Source of the DNA: Ga0077527 sp038144955
Lineage (GTDB): Bacteria; Pseudomonadota; Gammaproteobacteria; Burkholderiales; SG8-41
Direction: 5' to 3'
DNA: 52,525 nucleotides
Assembly: GCA_038144955.1 (NCBI GenBank)
Contig: JAYQOT010000010.1
Coordinates: 1-52,525, forward strand
Shown: positions 26,217 to 33,999 of the stretch, one piece after another
Layout: each line of letters starts with the position of its first letter
How positions within the stretch are numbered: position 1 is the stretch's first letter
The notes under the pieces: generated by a model
The model's input: the letters and a program-made list of their open reading frames with translations, nothing else
What the model was told of the DNA's origin: nothing
The model's database searches: none
Program-made: the position numbers and the translations under genes

Positions 26217-26251
26217 GGTTTTATCCTGTAAATCCTGTCCATCCTGTAAAT
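26217..26251 (+). repeat. Right inverted repeat flanking the GxxExxY gene, with 9-bp internal units
   Basis: Partner of 25767-25801. It contains three consecutive 9-base units, ATCCTGTAA, ATCCTGTCC and ATCCTGTAA. It ends three bases before the ATG of the acyl-CoA dehydrogenase, where a Shine-Dalgarno would be expected. Confidence 0.75.
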
Positions 26252-26254
26252 AAA

Positions 26255-27397
26255 ATGATCCGCGACCCCGAATCCTTCAACATCCTCCTCGACACCGTTT
26301 CGCGTTTCGTGCGCGAGACGCTGATTCCGCGCGAAACCAAAGTCACCGACACCGACGAAATCCCAGCCGACATCGTCGCGCAGATGCGCCAGATCGGCCT
26401 GTTCGGGCTGACGATTCCGGAGGAATACGGCGGCCTTGGCTTTACCACCGAGGAGGAAGTCATGACCTCGATGGCGCTGTGCTACGCCTCGCCTGTATTC
26501 CGCTCGCGCATCGGCACCAACACCGGTATCGGCGCGCAGGGCATCGTCATCGACGGCACGCCCGAGCAGAAGAAGAAATACCTGCCGCGGCTCGCCACCG
26601 GCGAGATCACCGGTTCCTTCGCGCTGACCGAACCCGAATCCGGTTCGGATGCCGGGTCGCTGCGCACCACCGCAAAAAAAGAAGGCGACCATTACATCCT
26701 CAATGGTTCCAAGCGCTACATCACCAATGCGCCCGAGGCCAGCGTGTTCACGGTCATGGCGCGCACCGACCTCAAATCGAAGGATGCGAAAGGCGTCTCG
26801 GCCTTCATCGTCGATCGCGACACGTCGGGCCTCAGCGTCGGTCCCTATGACAGGAAGATGGGCCAGCGCGGCTCGCATACCGCCGACGTGATCTTCGACA
26901 ACGTCAAAGTGCCCGCGGCCAACATCATCGGCGGGCAGGAGGGCATGGGCTTCAAGACCGCGATGAAAGTGCTCGACAAGGCGCGGCTCAACATCGCCGC
27001 GGTCTGCGTCGGCGCCGCCGAGCGCCTGCTCGACGAAGCGCTGAACTACGCCAAGGAACGACAGCAGTTCGGCAAGCCCATCGCCGAATTCCAGCTGATC
27101 CAGGCCATGCTCGCTGATTCCAAATCCGAGGTGTACGCCGGGCGCAGCATGGTGCTCGAGGCGGCACGGAAGAAGGATACCGGCACCAACATCACGCTCG
27201 AAGCGTCATGCGCCAAGCTGTTCTGCGCCGAGATGGTGGGGCGCGTCGCCGACCGCGCGGTGCAGATTCACGGCGGCGCGGGTTACATGCAGGCCTCAGC
27301 GGTGGAGCGGCTTTATCGCGATGTGCGGCTGTTTCGGTTGTTCGAGGGTACCAGCCAGATACAGCAGTTGGTGATTGCGAAGCACATCCTTAGGTAA
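26255..27397 (+). CDS. Acyl-CoA dehydrogenase (canonical C-terminal catalytic Glu)
   Basis: A 380-residue FAD enzyme that makes the alpha-beta double bond in acyl-CoA esters. It has GFTTEEE, the flavin/substrate motif FALTEPESGSDAG, YITNAPEA, ERQQFGKPIAEFQ and IHGGAGYM. The catalytic base is the Glu in LFEGTSQIQ near the C-terminus, as in short- and medium-chain dehydrogenases. The substrate is unknown. No ribosome binding site is visible because the inverted repeat of the upstream insert ends three bases before the ATG, so its expression may depend on the cassette. Confidence 0.92.
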   Translation: MIRDPESFNILLDTVSRFVRETLIPRETKVTDTDEIPADIVAQMRQIGLFGLTIPEEYGGLGFTTEEEVMTSMALCYASPVFRSRIGTNTGIGAQGIVIDGTPEQKKKYLPRLATGEITGSFALTEPESGSDAGSLRTTAKKEGDHYILNGSKRYITNAPEASVFTVMARTDLKSKDAKGVSAFIVDRDTSGLSVGPYDRKMGQRGSHTADVIFDNVKVPAANIIGGQEGMGFKTAMKVLDKARLNIAAVCVGAAERLLDEALNYAKERQQFGKPIAEFQLIQAMLADSKSEVYAGRSMVLEAARKKDTGTNITLEASCAKLFCAEMVGRVADRAVQIHGGAGYMQASAVERLYRDVRLFRLFEGTSQIQQLVIAKHILR

Positions 27398-27419
27398 GTA
27401 TTTACTATGAGTGTTCTCG

Positions 27420-27927
27420 ATGGTTGATGAATTTGAGAAGCGGAAGAAAGAAGTACTCCAGCCTATTTTCTTCGAAGCAGGCGCAGCACTTTATGACTGC
27501 CAGTCATTTGAATACACAATTTCATATTTGCTGTATCTCTTCTCGCGTCTGGGGGCAGTAGGGCTGGACCTTGAGCGATGCGCTGCTATTTTGGACGACG
27601 ATGAAAAGAAAACAGCTGGTCAACTAATAAAAATGCTTAAGAGGCATCTTGAAATAAGTGAGGAGCTTGAGGCCGGATTAGCAAAATCTCTCTCAGCCCG
27701 CAATCGCTTGATCCACCGTTTTCTCTTACAGTGAACGAATGGCGAATGTAAGTGAACATGAGTCTATAGTGAAAGAAATGCGGGCGCTTCGCTCGACTGT
27801 CCAGCGGGGGAGAAAGCAGCTTGATCCATTTGTACGTGCAATTGCCGAGTCCATTGATGGAGCGACATTTGATGCTTGGACTTCAGAAGTGAAGGACAAG
27901 TTTCTGCGTGATACTCGAGGACACTAG
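27420..27927 (+). pseudogene. HEPN-like small protein gene split by a +1 frameshift
   Basis: Two adjacent frames look like one gene. The first (from ATG 27420, or GTG 27411) ends ARNRLIHRF then runs to a stop at 27732-27734; the second, from upstream of 27739, reads SYSERMANVSEHES and on to DTRGH at 27925. Removing one T from the TTTT run at 27719-27722 joins them into about 168 residues. RNRLIH fits the Rx4H signature of HEPN domains, but the assignment to HEPN is only suggestive. The sequence is markedly AT-rich compared with its neighbours, a sign of transfer. It may be a true mutation or a sequencing error. Confidence 0.6.
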
Positions 27928-27992
27928 TAGTCAGTCATAGATTGATTTGTCCACCACTCGGCACCGACTCGGACAGCTTCCCTCGGCTGCCG

Positions 27993-27998
27993 TAAAAT
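27993..27998 (+). promoter_or_regulatory. Candidate -10 box for the carboxyltransferase gene
   Basis: TAAAAT followed by CCGC lies 54 bases upstream of the chosen GTG start. It resembles the candidate boxes before fba and tkt. No good -35 hexamer accompanies it. Confidence 0.3.
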
Positions 27999-28052
27999 CC
28001 GCTTTCCCGTCGCGCCACCCTTACGGTGCCGCATTTTCCCGAGGACAGCATC

Positions 28053-29588
28053 GTGGCATTTGAAAAACTCACCGAAGAACTCCAGCAGAAATCCGCCGAA
28101 TCGCTCGCTATGGGCGGGCCGGAAAAGCTCGCCAAGCGCAAGGCCGAAGGCCATCTCAATGCCCGCGAGCGCATCGACTACCTGATCGACAAAGGCAGTT
28201 TCAGCGAAGCGGGCTTGCACGCGCGCAGCAACCGGCCCGAGGTCAAGCACAAGACGCCGGCGGACGGCAAGGTCGCGGGCTTCGCCAAGATCGACGGCCG
28301 CGAGATCGCGCTGGTGTCGAACGATTTCACGGTGCTGGGGGCGTCGAGCGCCGTGATCAACATGAAAAAGATCAAGCACGTGAAGCAGATCGCCAGCAAG
28401 CGCGGTCTGCCGATGGTGATGCTGGGCGAATCGTCCGGCGCGCGCATGCCCGACCGCATGGGTTCGGCAGGCCGTTCGATCATCGCGCAGGACCCGACCG
28501 AGTACCAGCGCCTGCGCGAATCGCCGTGGTGTTCGGCGCTGCTCGGCCAGTGTTACGGTTCCTCGACCTGGTATTCGGCGATGTCGGATTTCGTGGTGAT
28601 GCGCAAGGGCGCGATCATGGCCATCGCCAGCCCCAACGTGACCTCGATCGCGATCAACAAGCCGATCGAAGCCGAAGACCTCGGCGGCTGGAAACTGCTG
28701 ACCGGCGTTTCGGGCCTCGCCGACATGGCGGTGGATACCGACCAGCAGGCGATGGATGCGATCAAGAAATTCCTGTCCTACCTGCCCAGCCACAACATGC
28801 AGCCGCCGCCGGAGTACCCGGTGCCTGCCGGTTCGGACGATGCCTGCAAGGCGATCTTCGACATCCTGCCCGAGTCGCGCAACAAGGTGTACGACGTGCG
28901 CAAGATCCTCGCGGTGATCGCCGACAAGGATTCGTGCTTTGAACTGAAAGAGCGTTTCGGAAAATCCATTTCCACCGTGCTCGCGCGCATCGACGGCAAG
29001 AGCGTGGGCTTCATCGCCAACAACCCGATGTTCAAGGGAGGTGCGCTCGATGCTGATGCGGTGCAGAAGGTGATCAGCTTCATGGTGCTGTGTGATTCCT
29101 TCAACGTGCCGCTGATTTTCATGGTCGACGTGCCGGGTTTCCTGATTGGCGTCGAAGGCGAAATCCGCGGCATGCCGGGCAAGGTCATCAACTGGATGAA
29201 CGCGTTGACCCAGGTCACCGTGCCGCGGCTGACGGTGATCATGCGCAAGGACTACGGCCAGGCCTACATCAACATGGCTGGCGGCAAGAACGCCGACGAA
29301 GTGGCGATCTGGCCCACGGCCGACCTGGGCTTCATGGACCCGGCGGTGTCGGTCAACGTGCTGCACGGCGTAAAGCAGTCCGATGATCCGGAGAAATTTG
29401 CAAAACTTAAAGCCGAAGTCGAACGCGATACCTCGGCGTGGGCGCTGGCTGAATTATTTGAAGCGCAGTACGTGCTCGATCCGCGCGACACCCGCAGCTG
29501 GCTCAAGCGCGCGCTGGAAGTGCATCGCAAGGGCATGAACAACGGTGTCGGTGAACATCGTTTGAGAAATTGGCCCACTAGTTATTGA
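28053..29588 (+). CDS. Biotin-dependent acyl-CoA carboxylase, carboxyltransferase subunit
   Basis: A 511-residue crotonase-fold carboxyltransferase that moves CO2 from carboxybiotin to an acyl-CoA. Motifs include the N-terminal HLNARERIDYLIDKGSF, GESSGARMPDRMG, AIASPNVTSIAINKPIE, and in the second half NNPMFKGGALDADA, FMVDVPGFLIGVEGE and RKDYGQAYINM. The GTG at 28053 is preferred to one at 28026 because GAGGA lies seven bases upstream. The usual partners (biotin carboxylase and biotin carrier protein) are not in the window, so it must pair with subunits encoded elsewhere. The substrate class (propionyl, methylcrotonyl, geranyl or other) is not determined. Confidence 0.9.
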   Translation: MAFEKLTEELQQKSAESLAMGGPEKLAKRKAEGHLNARERIDYLIDKGSFSEAGLHARSNRPEVKHKTPADGKVAGFAKIDGREIALVSNDFTVLGASSAVINMKKIKHVKQIASKRGLPMVMLGESSGARMPDRMGSAGRSIIAQDPTEYQRLRESPWCSALLGQCYGSSTWYSAMSDFVVMRKGAIMAIASPNVTSIAINKPIEAEDLGGWKLLTGVSGLADMAVDTDQQAMDAIKKFLSYLPSHNMQPPPEYPVPAGSDDACKAIFDILPESRNKVYDVRKILAVIADKDSCFELKERFGKSISTVLARIDGKSVGFIANNPMFKGGALDADAVQKVISFMVLCDSFNVPLIFMVDVPGFLIGVEGEIRGMPGKVINWMNALTQVTVPRLTVIMRKDYGQAYINMAGGKNADEVAIWPTADLGFMDPAVSVNVLHGVKQSDDPEKFAKLKAEVERDTSAWALAELFEAQYVLDPRDTRSWLKRALEVHRKGMNNGVGEHRLRNWPTSY

Positions 29589-29595
29589 CCTGCGG

Positions 29596-29620
29596 GATAT
29601 CTGCGCAGCGCGCAGATATC
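29596..29620. terminator. Strong 11-bp hairpin after the carboxyltransferase
   Basis: A perfect stem GATATCTGCGC / GCGCAGATATC with a 3-base AGC loop begins seven bases after the stop codon. There is no T-run on either side. It probably forms the mRNA 3' end or blocks read-through into the LpxR-like gene, which starts 10 bases further on. Confidence 0.5.
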
Positions 29621-29630
29621 ACATAAGCAA

Positions 29631-30734
29631 TTGATTAATAACAATATTTTGTGGCCCGGCGCACGCCGGTTCGGTCAGCTATTGCTGCTGTCCGCAGCCT
29701 TGCACGGCCTGCCCGCTGCCGCGGCGGAAGAGAAAACCGAAGATCCCGGCCCCGGCTTTTTCTACTGCCTGCAAAAGGGCAGCGAAATCCAGGTCTTTAT
29801 CGAGAACGATTCCTTCGGTGCGACCGACCAGTACTACACCAACGGCATCAAGTTCGGCTGCGGCATTCCCGCCGAGCGCGTCAGCAAACTGTTCACGTTG
29901 CCGCCGAATGCCCTGCTGCGCACGATCACCGACGGCGCCGAAAATCATTTCGGGTTGTTCCTCGGCCACAACATGTACACCCCGCGCGACATCACCGTCG
30001 CCGCGCCGCAGCCCAACGACCGGCCGTGGGCGGCGTGGCTGTATGTCGGCGCAGTGGCGCAAAGCGTCAAGGAAGACAGACTCGATTCCGGCATCACCGA
30101 AGGCCGGCTGCACACGGTGGAATTCGATCTCGGGTTTGTCGGACCGCCGGCGCTGGGCCGGCAGATTCAGTCGTTCTGGCACGACACCATCGTCGATGCG
30201 CCGGAGCCGAAAGGCTGGGGCAACCAGATCCGAGCCGAGCCGGGGTTCATGCTGTCGTATCTGCACAAGCGGCGTTACGGCGACCGCAGCGGCATCCAGC
30301 TGGTGCCGCACGCCGGCGTGAGCTTCGGCACCATCATGACCTTTGCCCGCCTCGGCGGCATCGTGCGCATCGGCCACAACATGACCGGCTTCGGTCCCGA
30401 CGGCATCGAGCCCGGCGGCGCGATGCTGAAGAACGCCCGCTTCCAGAAAGACGGCGGCACCGCGGGCAACGGCGGCTTCGAATGGTTTGCCTTCGTCGGC
30501 GTTGACGGCCGCGCAATCGGTCACAACATCTTCCTCGACGGCTCGCTGTTTCGCGACGGCCCCAGCGTGAAGCGCCGCGACACGGTGTACGACATCACCG
30601 CCGGCATTTCTGCGCGCCTCGACCAGCTGCGGGTGTCGGTGACCCGTATCAAGCGCAGCGAGGAATTCACTACGCCCGTGGGCGGCGGCGGGCAGCAGCA
30701 CTTCTATTCAGTCAACATTGGTATCGAGTTCTAG
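29631..30734 (+). CDS. LpxR-family outer-membrane lipid A deacylase-like protein (DUF2219)
   Basis: About 367 residues with a signal sequence (LLLLSAALHGLPAAAA). Mature motifs match the LpxR/DUF2219 family: IENDSFGATDQYYTNGIKFG near residue 58, with the paired Asn-Asp and the downstream Thr and Lys, LHTVEFDLG with the candidate catalytic His, and a C-terminal aromatic residue in a last strand (FYSVNIGIEF), as expected for a beta-barrel. LpxR removes the 3'-acyloxyacyl chain of lipid A in some pathogens; activity here is unproven. The start is uncertain: TTG at 29631 is used, with a TTG at 29649 possible. No other lipid A gene is nearby. Confidence 0.82.
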   Translation: MINNNILWPGARRFGQLLLLSAALHGLPAAAAEEKTEDPGPGFFYCLQKGSEIQVFIENDSFGATDQYYTNGIKFGCGIPAERVSKLFTLPPNALLRTITDGAENHFGLFLGHNMYTPRDITVAAPQPNDRPWAAWLYVGAVAQSVKEDRLDSGITEGRLHTVEFDLGFVGPPALGRQIQSFWHDTIVDAPEPKGWGNQIRAEPGFMLSYLHKRRYGDRSGIQLVPHAGVSFGTIMTFARLGGIVRIGHNMTGFGPDGIEPGGAMLKNARFQKDGGTAGNGGFEWFAFVGVDGRAIGHNIFLDGSLFRDGPSVKRRDTVYDITAGISARLDQLRVSVTRIKRSEEFTTPVGGGGQQHFYSVNIGIEF

Positions 30735-30749
30735 GGTCCCGCGTCTTTC

Positions 30750-30956
30750 ATGAACAGCGCCATCAGCGGTTTTCATCAGGATGAAATCGGCGACTGGGTC
30801 GCCGAGCTGGCCTGCGGCCACAACCAGCATGTGCGCCACAATCCGCCGTGGATCAGTCGCCCGCGGGTAACGACGCCGGAGGGGCGCCAGTCCCTGATCG
30901 GCCACGAGCTGCCGTGCAAGAAATGCGTCGAGGGAGCGCCGCGCGACCGGCCATAA
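30750..30956 (+). CDS. DUF3565 small protein
   Basis: A 68-residue protein matching DUF3565: FHQDEIGDWVAELACGH, QHVRHNPPW and the closing LPCKKC. Conserved Cys and His residues (ACGHNQHVRH, CKKC) suggest a small zinc-binding fold. Function is unknown. It starts 15 bases after the LpxR-like gene and may be co-transcribed with it. Confidence 0.85.
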   Translation: MNSAISGFHQDEIGDWVAELACGHNQHVRHNPPWISRPRVTTPEGRQSLIGHELPCKKCVEGAPRDRP

Positions 30957-31028
30957 CGCTCTCCCGGAAACGCCGCATAATGAACGGCCGGATCGCAGTA
31001 AACCATCACCGGCCTCACGGGAGGGGAC

Positions 31029-32156
31029 ATGAAGCTGCTGGCAGGTATTGATAGGTCGGTGTGCAATTTCCGTTTCCTGCTGCTGGCCGCAGCAGTCCTG
31101 CTGGCGGGATGCGCCAGCGGCGGTTCGGGTGTCGCGAGTGCGCCCGCGGAGAAGCCAGGGAAGTTTCCCGCGCCGAAATCCGGGGTGTGGGTGGTCAAGG
31201 ATTTCAGATTCCATACCGGCGAAACATTGCCGGAACTCAAGCTTGCCTATACCACCGTCGGAGAGCCCACCGGTGAGCCGGTGCTGGTGTTGCACGGTAC
31301 GACCGGTTCCGGTCGCGGCATGCTGGGTTCCAATTTCGGCGGAGAACTGTTCGGCCCCGGACAGCCGCTGGATGCGCGGCGCTATTACATCATCATGACC
31401 GACTCGATCGGCAACGGCCGCTCGAGCAAGCCTTCCGACGGTCTGCGCATGCAGTTTCCGAATTACAACTACAACGACATGGTCGATGCGCAGTACCGGC
31501 TGGTGAAGGAACACCTCGGGGTCAAGCACCTGCGCATGGTTATTGGCAACTCGATGGGCGGCATGCACGCCTGGATCTGGGCGCAGCGCTATCCCGATTA
31601 TCTCGACATCGCGGTGCCGATGGCGTCGCTGCCGGTGGAGATGGGCAGCCGCAACTGGATGATGCGGCGGATGATCATCGATTCGATCCGCAACGATCCC
31701 GACTGGAACAACGGCAACTACACCAAGCAGCCGCGCAGCACGCATTTCGCTTCGGTGTTTTTCGGCATCGCCACCAACGGCGGCGACCAGCGCCTCTACA
31801 AGATCGCGCCGACGCGCGAACTGGCGGACCAGGTGCTTGAAAAACAGATGCGTGCCTCATCCACAGCGGACGCCAATGACACGCTGTATCGCTGGAATTC
31901 CTCGCGTGACTACAACCCCGCGCCCGGACTGGAGAAGATCAAGGCCACCGTGCTGGCGATCAATTCCGCAGATGACGAGCGCAATCCGCCGGAAACCGGC
32001 GCGATGGACCGCGAGATCAAGCGCGTCAAGAACGGCCGCGTGCTGCTGATTCCGGGCAGCGCGGAAACCTTCGGTCACGGCACCACCGGGCGTGCGAAGT
32101 TTTACAAGAAGGAACTGGCTGAACTGCTGGAGTCTGCGCCGCGCCTGGGCAAGTAA
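31029..32156 (+). CDS. Alpha/beta-hydrolase lipoprotein, homoserine O-acetyltransferase-like
   Basis: A 375-residue alpha/beta hydrolase related to MetX. A lipoprotein signal is seen: LLLAAAVLLAGC with lipobox LAGC and lipidated Cys28, so it should be anchored in the envelope, unlike cytoplasmic MetX. Catalytic elements are the nucleophile Ser in GNSMGGMH, an acid in SADDERNP and His in FGHGTTG. Therefore it is more likely a hydrolase or esterase than a biosynthetic acetyltransferase. A strong GGGAGGGG ribosome binding site precedes it. The next gene, 24 bases on, encodes a TTT binding protein, so it may process an ester before uptake (inference). Confidence 0.85.
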   Translation: MKLLAGIDRSVCNFRFLLLAAAVLLAGCASGGSGVASAPAEKPGKFPAPKSGVWVVKDFRFHTGETLPELKLAYTTVGEPTGEPVLVLHGTTGSGRGMLGSNFGGELFGPGQPLDARRYYIIMTDSIGNGRSSKPSDGLRMQFPNYNYNDMVDAQYRLVKEHLGVKHLRMVIGNSMGGMHAWIWAQRYPDYLDIAVPMASLPVEMGSRNWMMRRMIIDSIRNDPDWNNGNYTKQPRSTHFASVFFGIATNGGDQRLYKIAPTRELADQVLEKQMRASSTADANDTLYRWNSSRDYNPAPGLEKIKATVLAINSADDERNPPETGAMDREIKRVKNGRVLLIPGSAETFGHGTTGRAKFYKKELAELLESAPRLGK

Positions 32157-32180
32157 TCATAAGCAGAAGGGGGAGGAGCG

Positions 32181-33140
32181 ATGAAAAAGCTGCTGGCATC
32201 CTGTTTTGCACTGTTGTCGCTGTTCGCTGCATACGGTCATGCGGCCGAGACTTATCCGGTGCGGCCAATCCGGCTGATCGTGCCGTTTCCGCCCGGCGGC
32301 AGCAACGACATCGTCGCCCGCGATTTCGCGCATTACCTCTCCGACCGCCTCGGCCGCCAGGTCGTGGTCGACAACCGCGCCGGCGCCGACGCCATCATCG
32401 GCACCGAGCTGGCGTCGCGTGCGCAGCCCGACGGTTACACATTGCTGATTGCATCGGCGGCCTACGCGGTCAACGGCGCGACACGCAAGGTTGCGTACGA
32501 TCCGCTGAAGGCGTTTGCCTGGATCGGCACGCTGGGCTTCGGTCCCAGCGTGTTGTCTGTACATATCGGAACGAAATTCAATTCCGCGCCGGCCTTGCTG
32601 GCCCACGGCAGGGCCAATCCCGGCAAGCTGACGATGACCACATCCGGCGGATACGCCCATTTCGCCAGCGAACTGTTCAACCACATGTCGGGCATGAAAA
32701 TGCTGGTGGTGATCTACAAGGGCGGCCTGCCGGCGCTGGTCGACGTGATGGGCGGGCAGGCCCAGGTCAACCTCGGGTCACTGGTGCAGACGCTGCCGCA
32801 TTTCAAGTCGGGACGGCTGATCCCGCTTGCCACCAGCGGCACCAAACGCGCCGCCGCCGCGCCTGATCTGCCGACTATTGCCGAGGCTGGCGTTGCCGGC
32901 TATGAAGCCAACAACTGGTGGGCCATCGCCACCCCGGCAGGCGTGCCGCGCGGCGTCGTGCAGAAACTCAGCGCGGAAATGATCCGCTACCTGCAGCAGC
33001 CGGAAACCCTGAAACGTTTCGCAGCGCAGGGCGTCGAAGCCGACGTCCGCACCCCGGAAGAAATGCACCGCATGGTGCCGCTGGAAATCGCGAAATGGCG
33101 TAACGTCGCAAAGATCGCCAACATCCCCGTGGAAAAATAG
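32181..33140 (+). CDS. TTT-family (Bug) periplasmic substrate-binding protein 3
   Basis: A 319-residue binding protein with signal peptide ending GHAAE and mature start TYPVRPIRLIVPFPPGGSND. Further landmarks are VVVDNRAGADA, PDGYTLL and a VIYKGGLPALVDVMGGQ segment. A very strong GGAGGAG ribosome binding site lies upstream. It probably forms a transcript with the lipoprotein hydrolase and perhaps DUF1223. The ligand is unknown. Confidence 0.92.
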   Translation: MKKLLASCFALLSLFAAYGHAAETYPVRPIRLIVPFPPGGSNDIVARDFAHYLSDRLGRQVVVDNRAGADAIIGTELASRAQPDGYTLLIASAAYAVNGATRKVAYDPLKAFAWIGTLGFGPSVLSVHIGTKFNSAPALLAHGRANPGKLTMTTSGGYAHFASELFNHMSGMKMLVVIYKGGLPALVDVMGGQAQVNLGSLVQTLPHFKSGRLIPLATSGTKRAAAAPDLPTIAEAGVAGYEANNWWAIATPAGVPRGVVQKLSAEMIRYLQQPETLKRFAAQGVEADVRTPEEMHRMVPLEIAKWRNVAKIANIPVEK

Positions 33141-33189
33141 CCGCACCGGTCCTGCGGTAAGGAAATGCACTGAGCCCCGACTCAGGGGG

Positions 33190-33984
33190 ATGAGTCATCA
33201 CATTTCTTCCATTGTGCTGGGCGCGGTGCTGTGCGGCGCCGTTACTGCCGATGCTGCGCAGTGCACTGCGGTCAGCGGCGAGCGCCGCGTGCCGCTGCTT
33301 GAACTTTATACCTCCGAAGGCTGTGACAGCTGTCCGCCGGCCGACCGCTGGCTGAGCGGCCTGCTGCAGCGCGGTTTCGGCACCGACCGCGTGGTCGCAC
33401 TGGCGTTTCACGTCGATTACTGGAATTACATCGGCTGGACCGATCCGTTCTCACAGAAACGTTACAGCGAGCGCCAACGCCAGGCTGCGGCGCGCAATGA
33501 GTCGCGTTTCGTCTATACGCCGCAGTTCCTGTTGAACGGCAGGGATTACCGCCGCGGCATCTGGCGCGACGATTTCGGCGAGAAGGTGGCCGCACTCAAC
33601 CGCGACAAGCCGCGCGCAGAACTGCGCCTGGAGCTGAAAGATTCCGGAAACGCGCTGACTGTCGGCGGTGGTGCGACGGTGACCGCGGCTACCGAACGAT
33701 CACAGTCGCAAGCCTGGCTGGCACTCTACGAGAACCGTCTCGCCAACAATGTGACTGCCGGTGAAAACCGCGGCAAGCGGCTGGAGCATGACTACGTGGT
33801 GCGTGACATTGCCGGACCGTTTGCCGTGAACGCGCAGGGCGTGGCGACCTTCGATCAGCGGTTTGTGCTGGGTGCCGGCTGGAAGCGCAGCGACATGGGT
33901 GTCGCTGCTTACGTGCAGAACGTGCGCAACGGTGAGGTGCTGCAGGCGCTGGCGCTGGACTGTCCGCAGCCGCGCGGGAAATAA
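33190..33984 (+). CDS. DUF1223 exported thioredoxin-fold protein
   Basis: A 264-residue secreted protein: hydrophobic leader SIVLGAVLCGAVTADA, then the DUF1223 domain with LLELYTSEGCDSCPPADRWL, in which CDSC is a CxxC redox pair, and AFHVDYWNYIGWTDPF, YTPQFLLNGRD. Members are thioredoxin-like; the partner is unknown. It is interesting beside the selenocysteine redox protein only in that its own CxxC is fully cysteine-coded. It ends 15 bases before a convergent hydrolase gene. Confidence 0.88.
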   Translation: MSHHISSIVLGAVLCGAVTADAAQCTAVSGERRVPLLELYTSEGCDSCPPADRWLSGLLQRGFGTDRVVALAFHVDYWNYIGWTDPFSQKRYSERQRQAAARNESRFVYTPQFLLNGRDYRRGIWRDDFGEKVAALNRDKPRAELRLELKDSGNALTVGGGATVTAATERSQSQAWLALYENRLANNVTAGENRGKRLEHDYVVRDIAGPFAVNAQGVATFDQRFVLGAGWKRSDMGVAAYVQNVRNGEVLQALALDCPQPRGK

Positions 33985-33999
33985 ACCTGCTGTTGCCGG

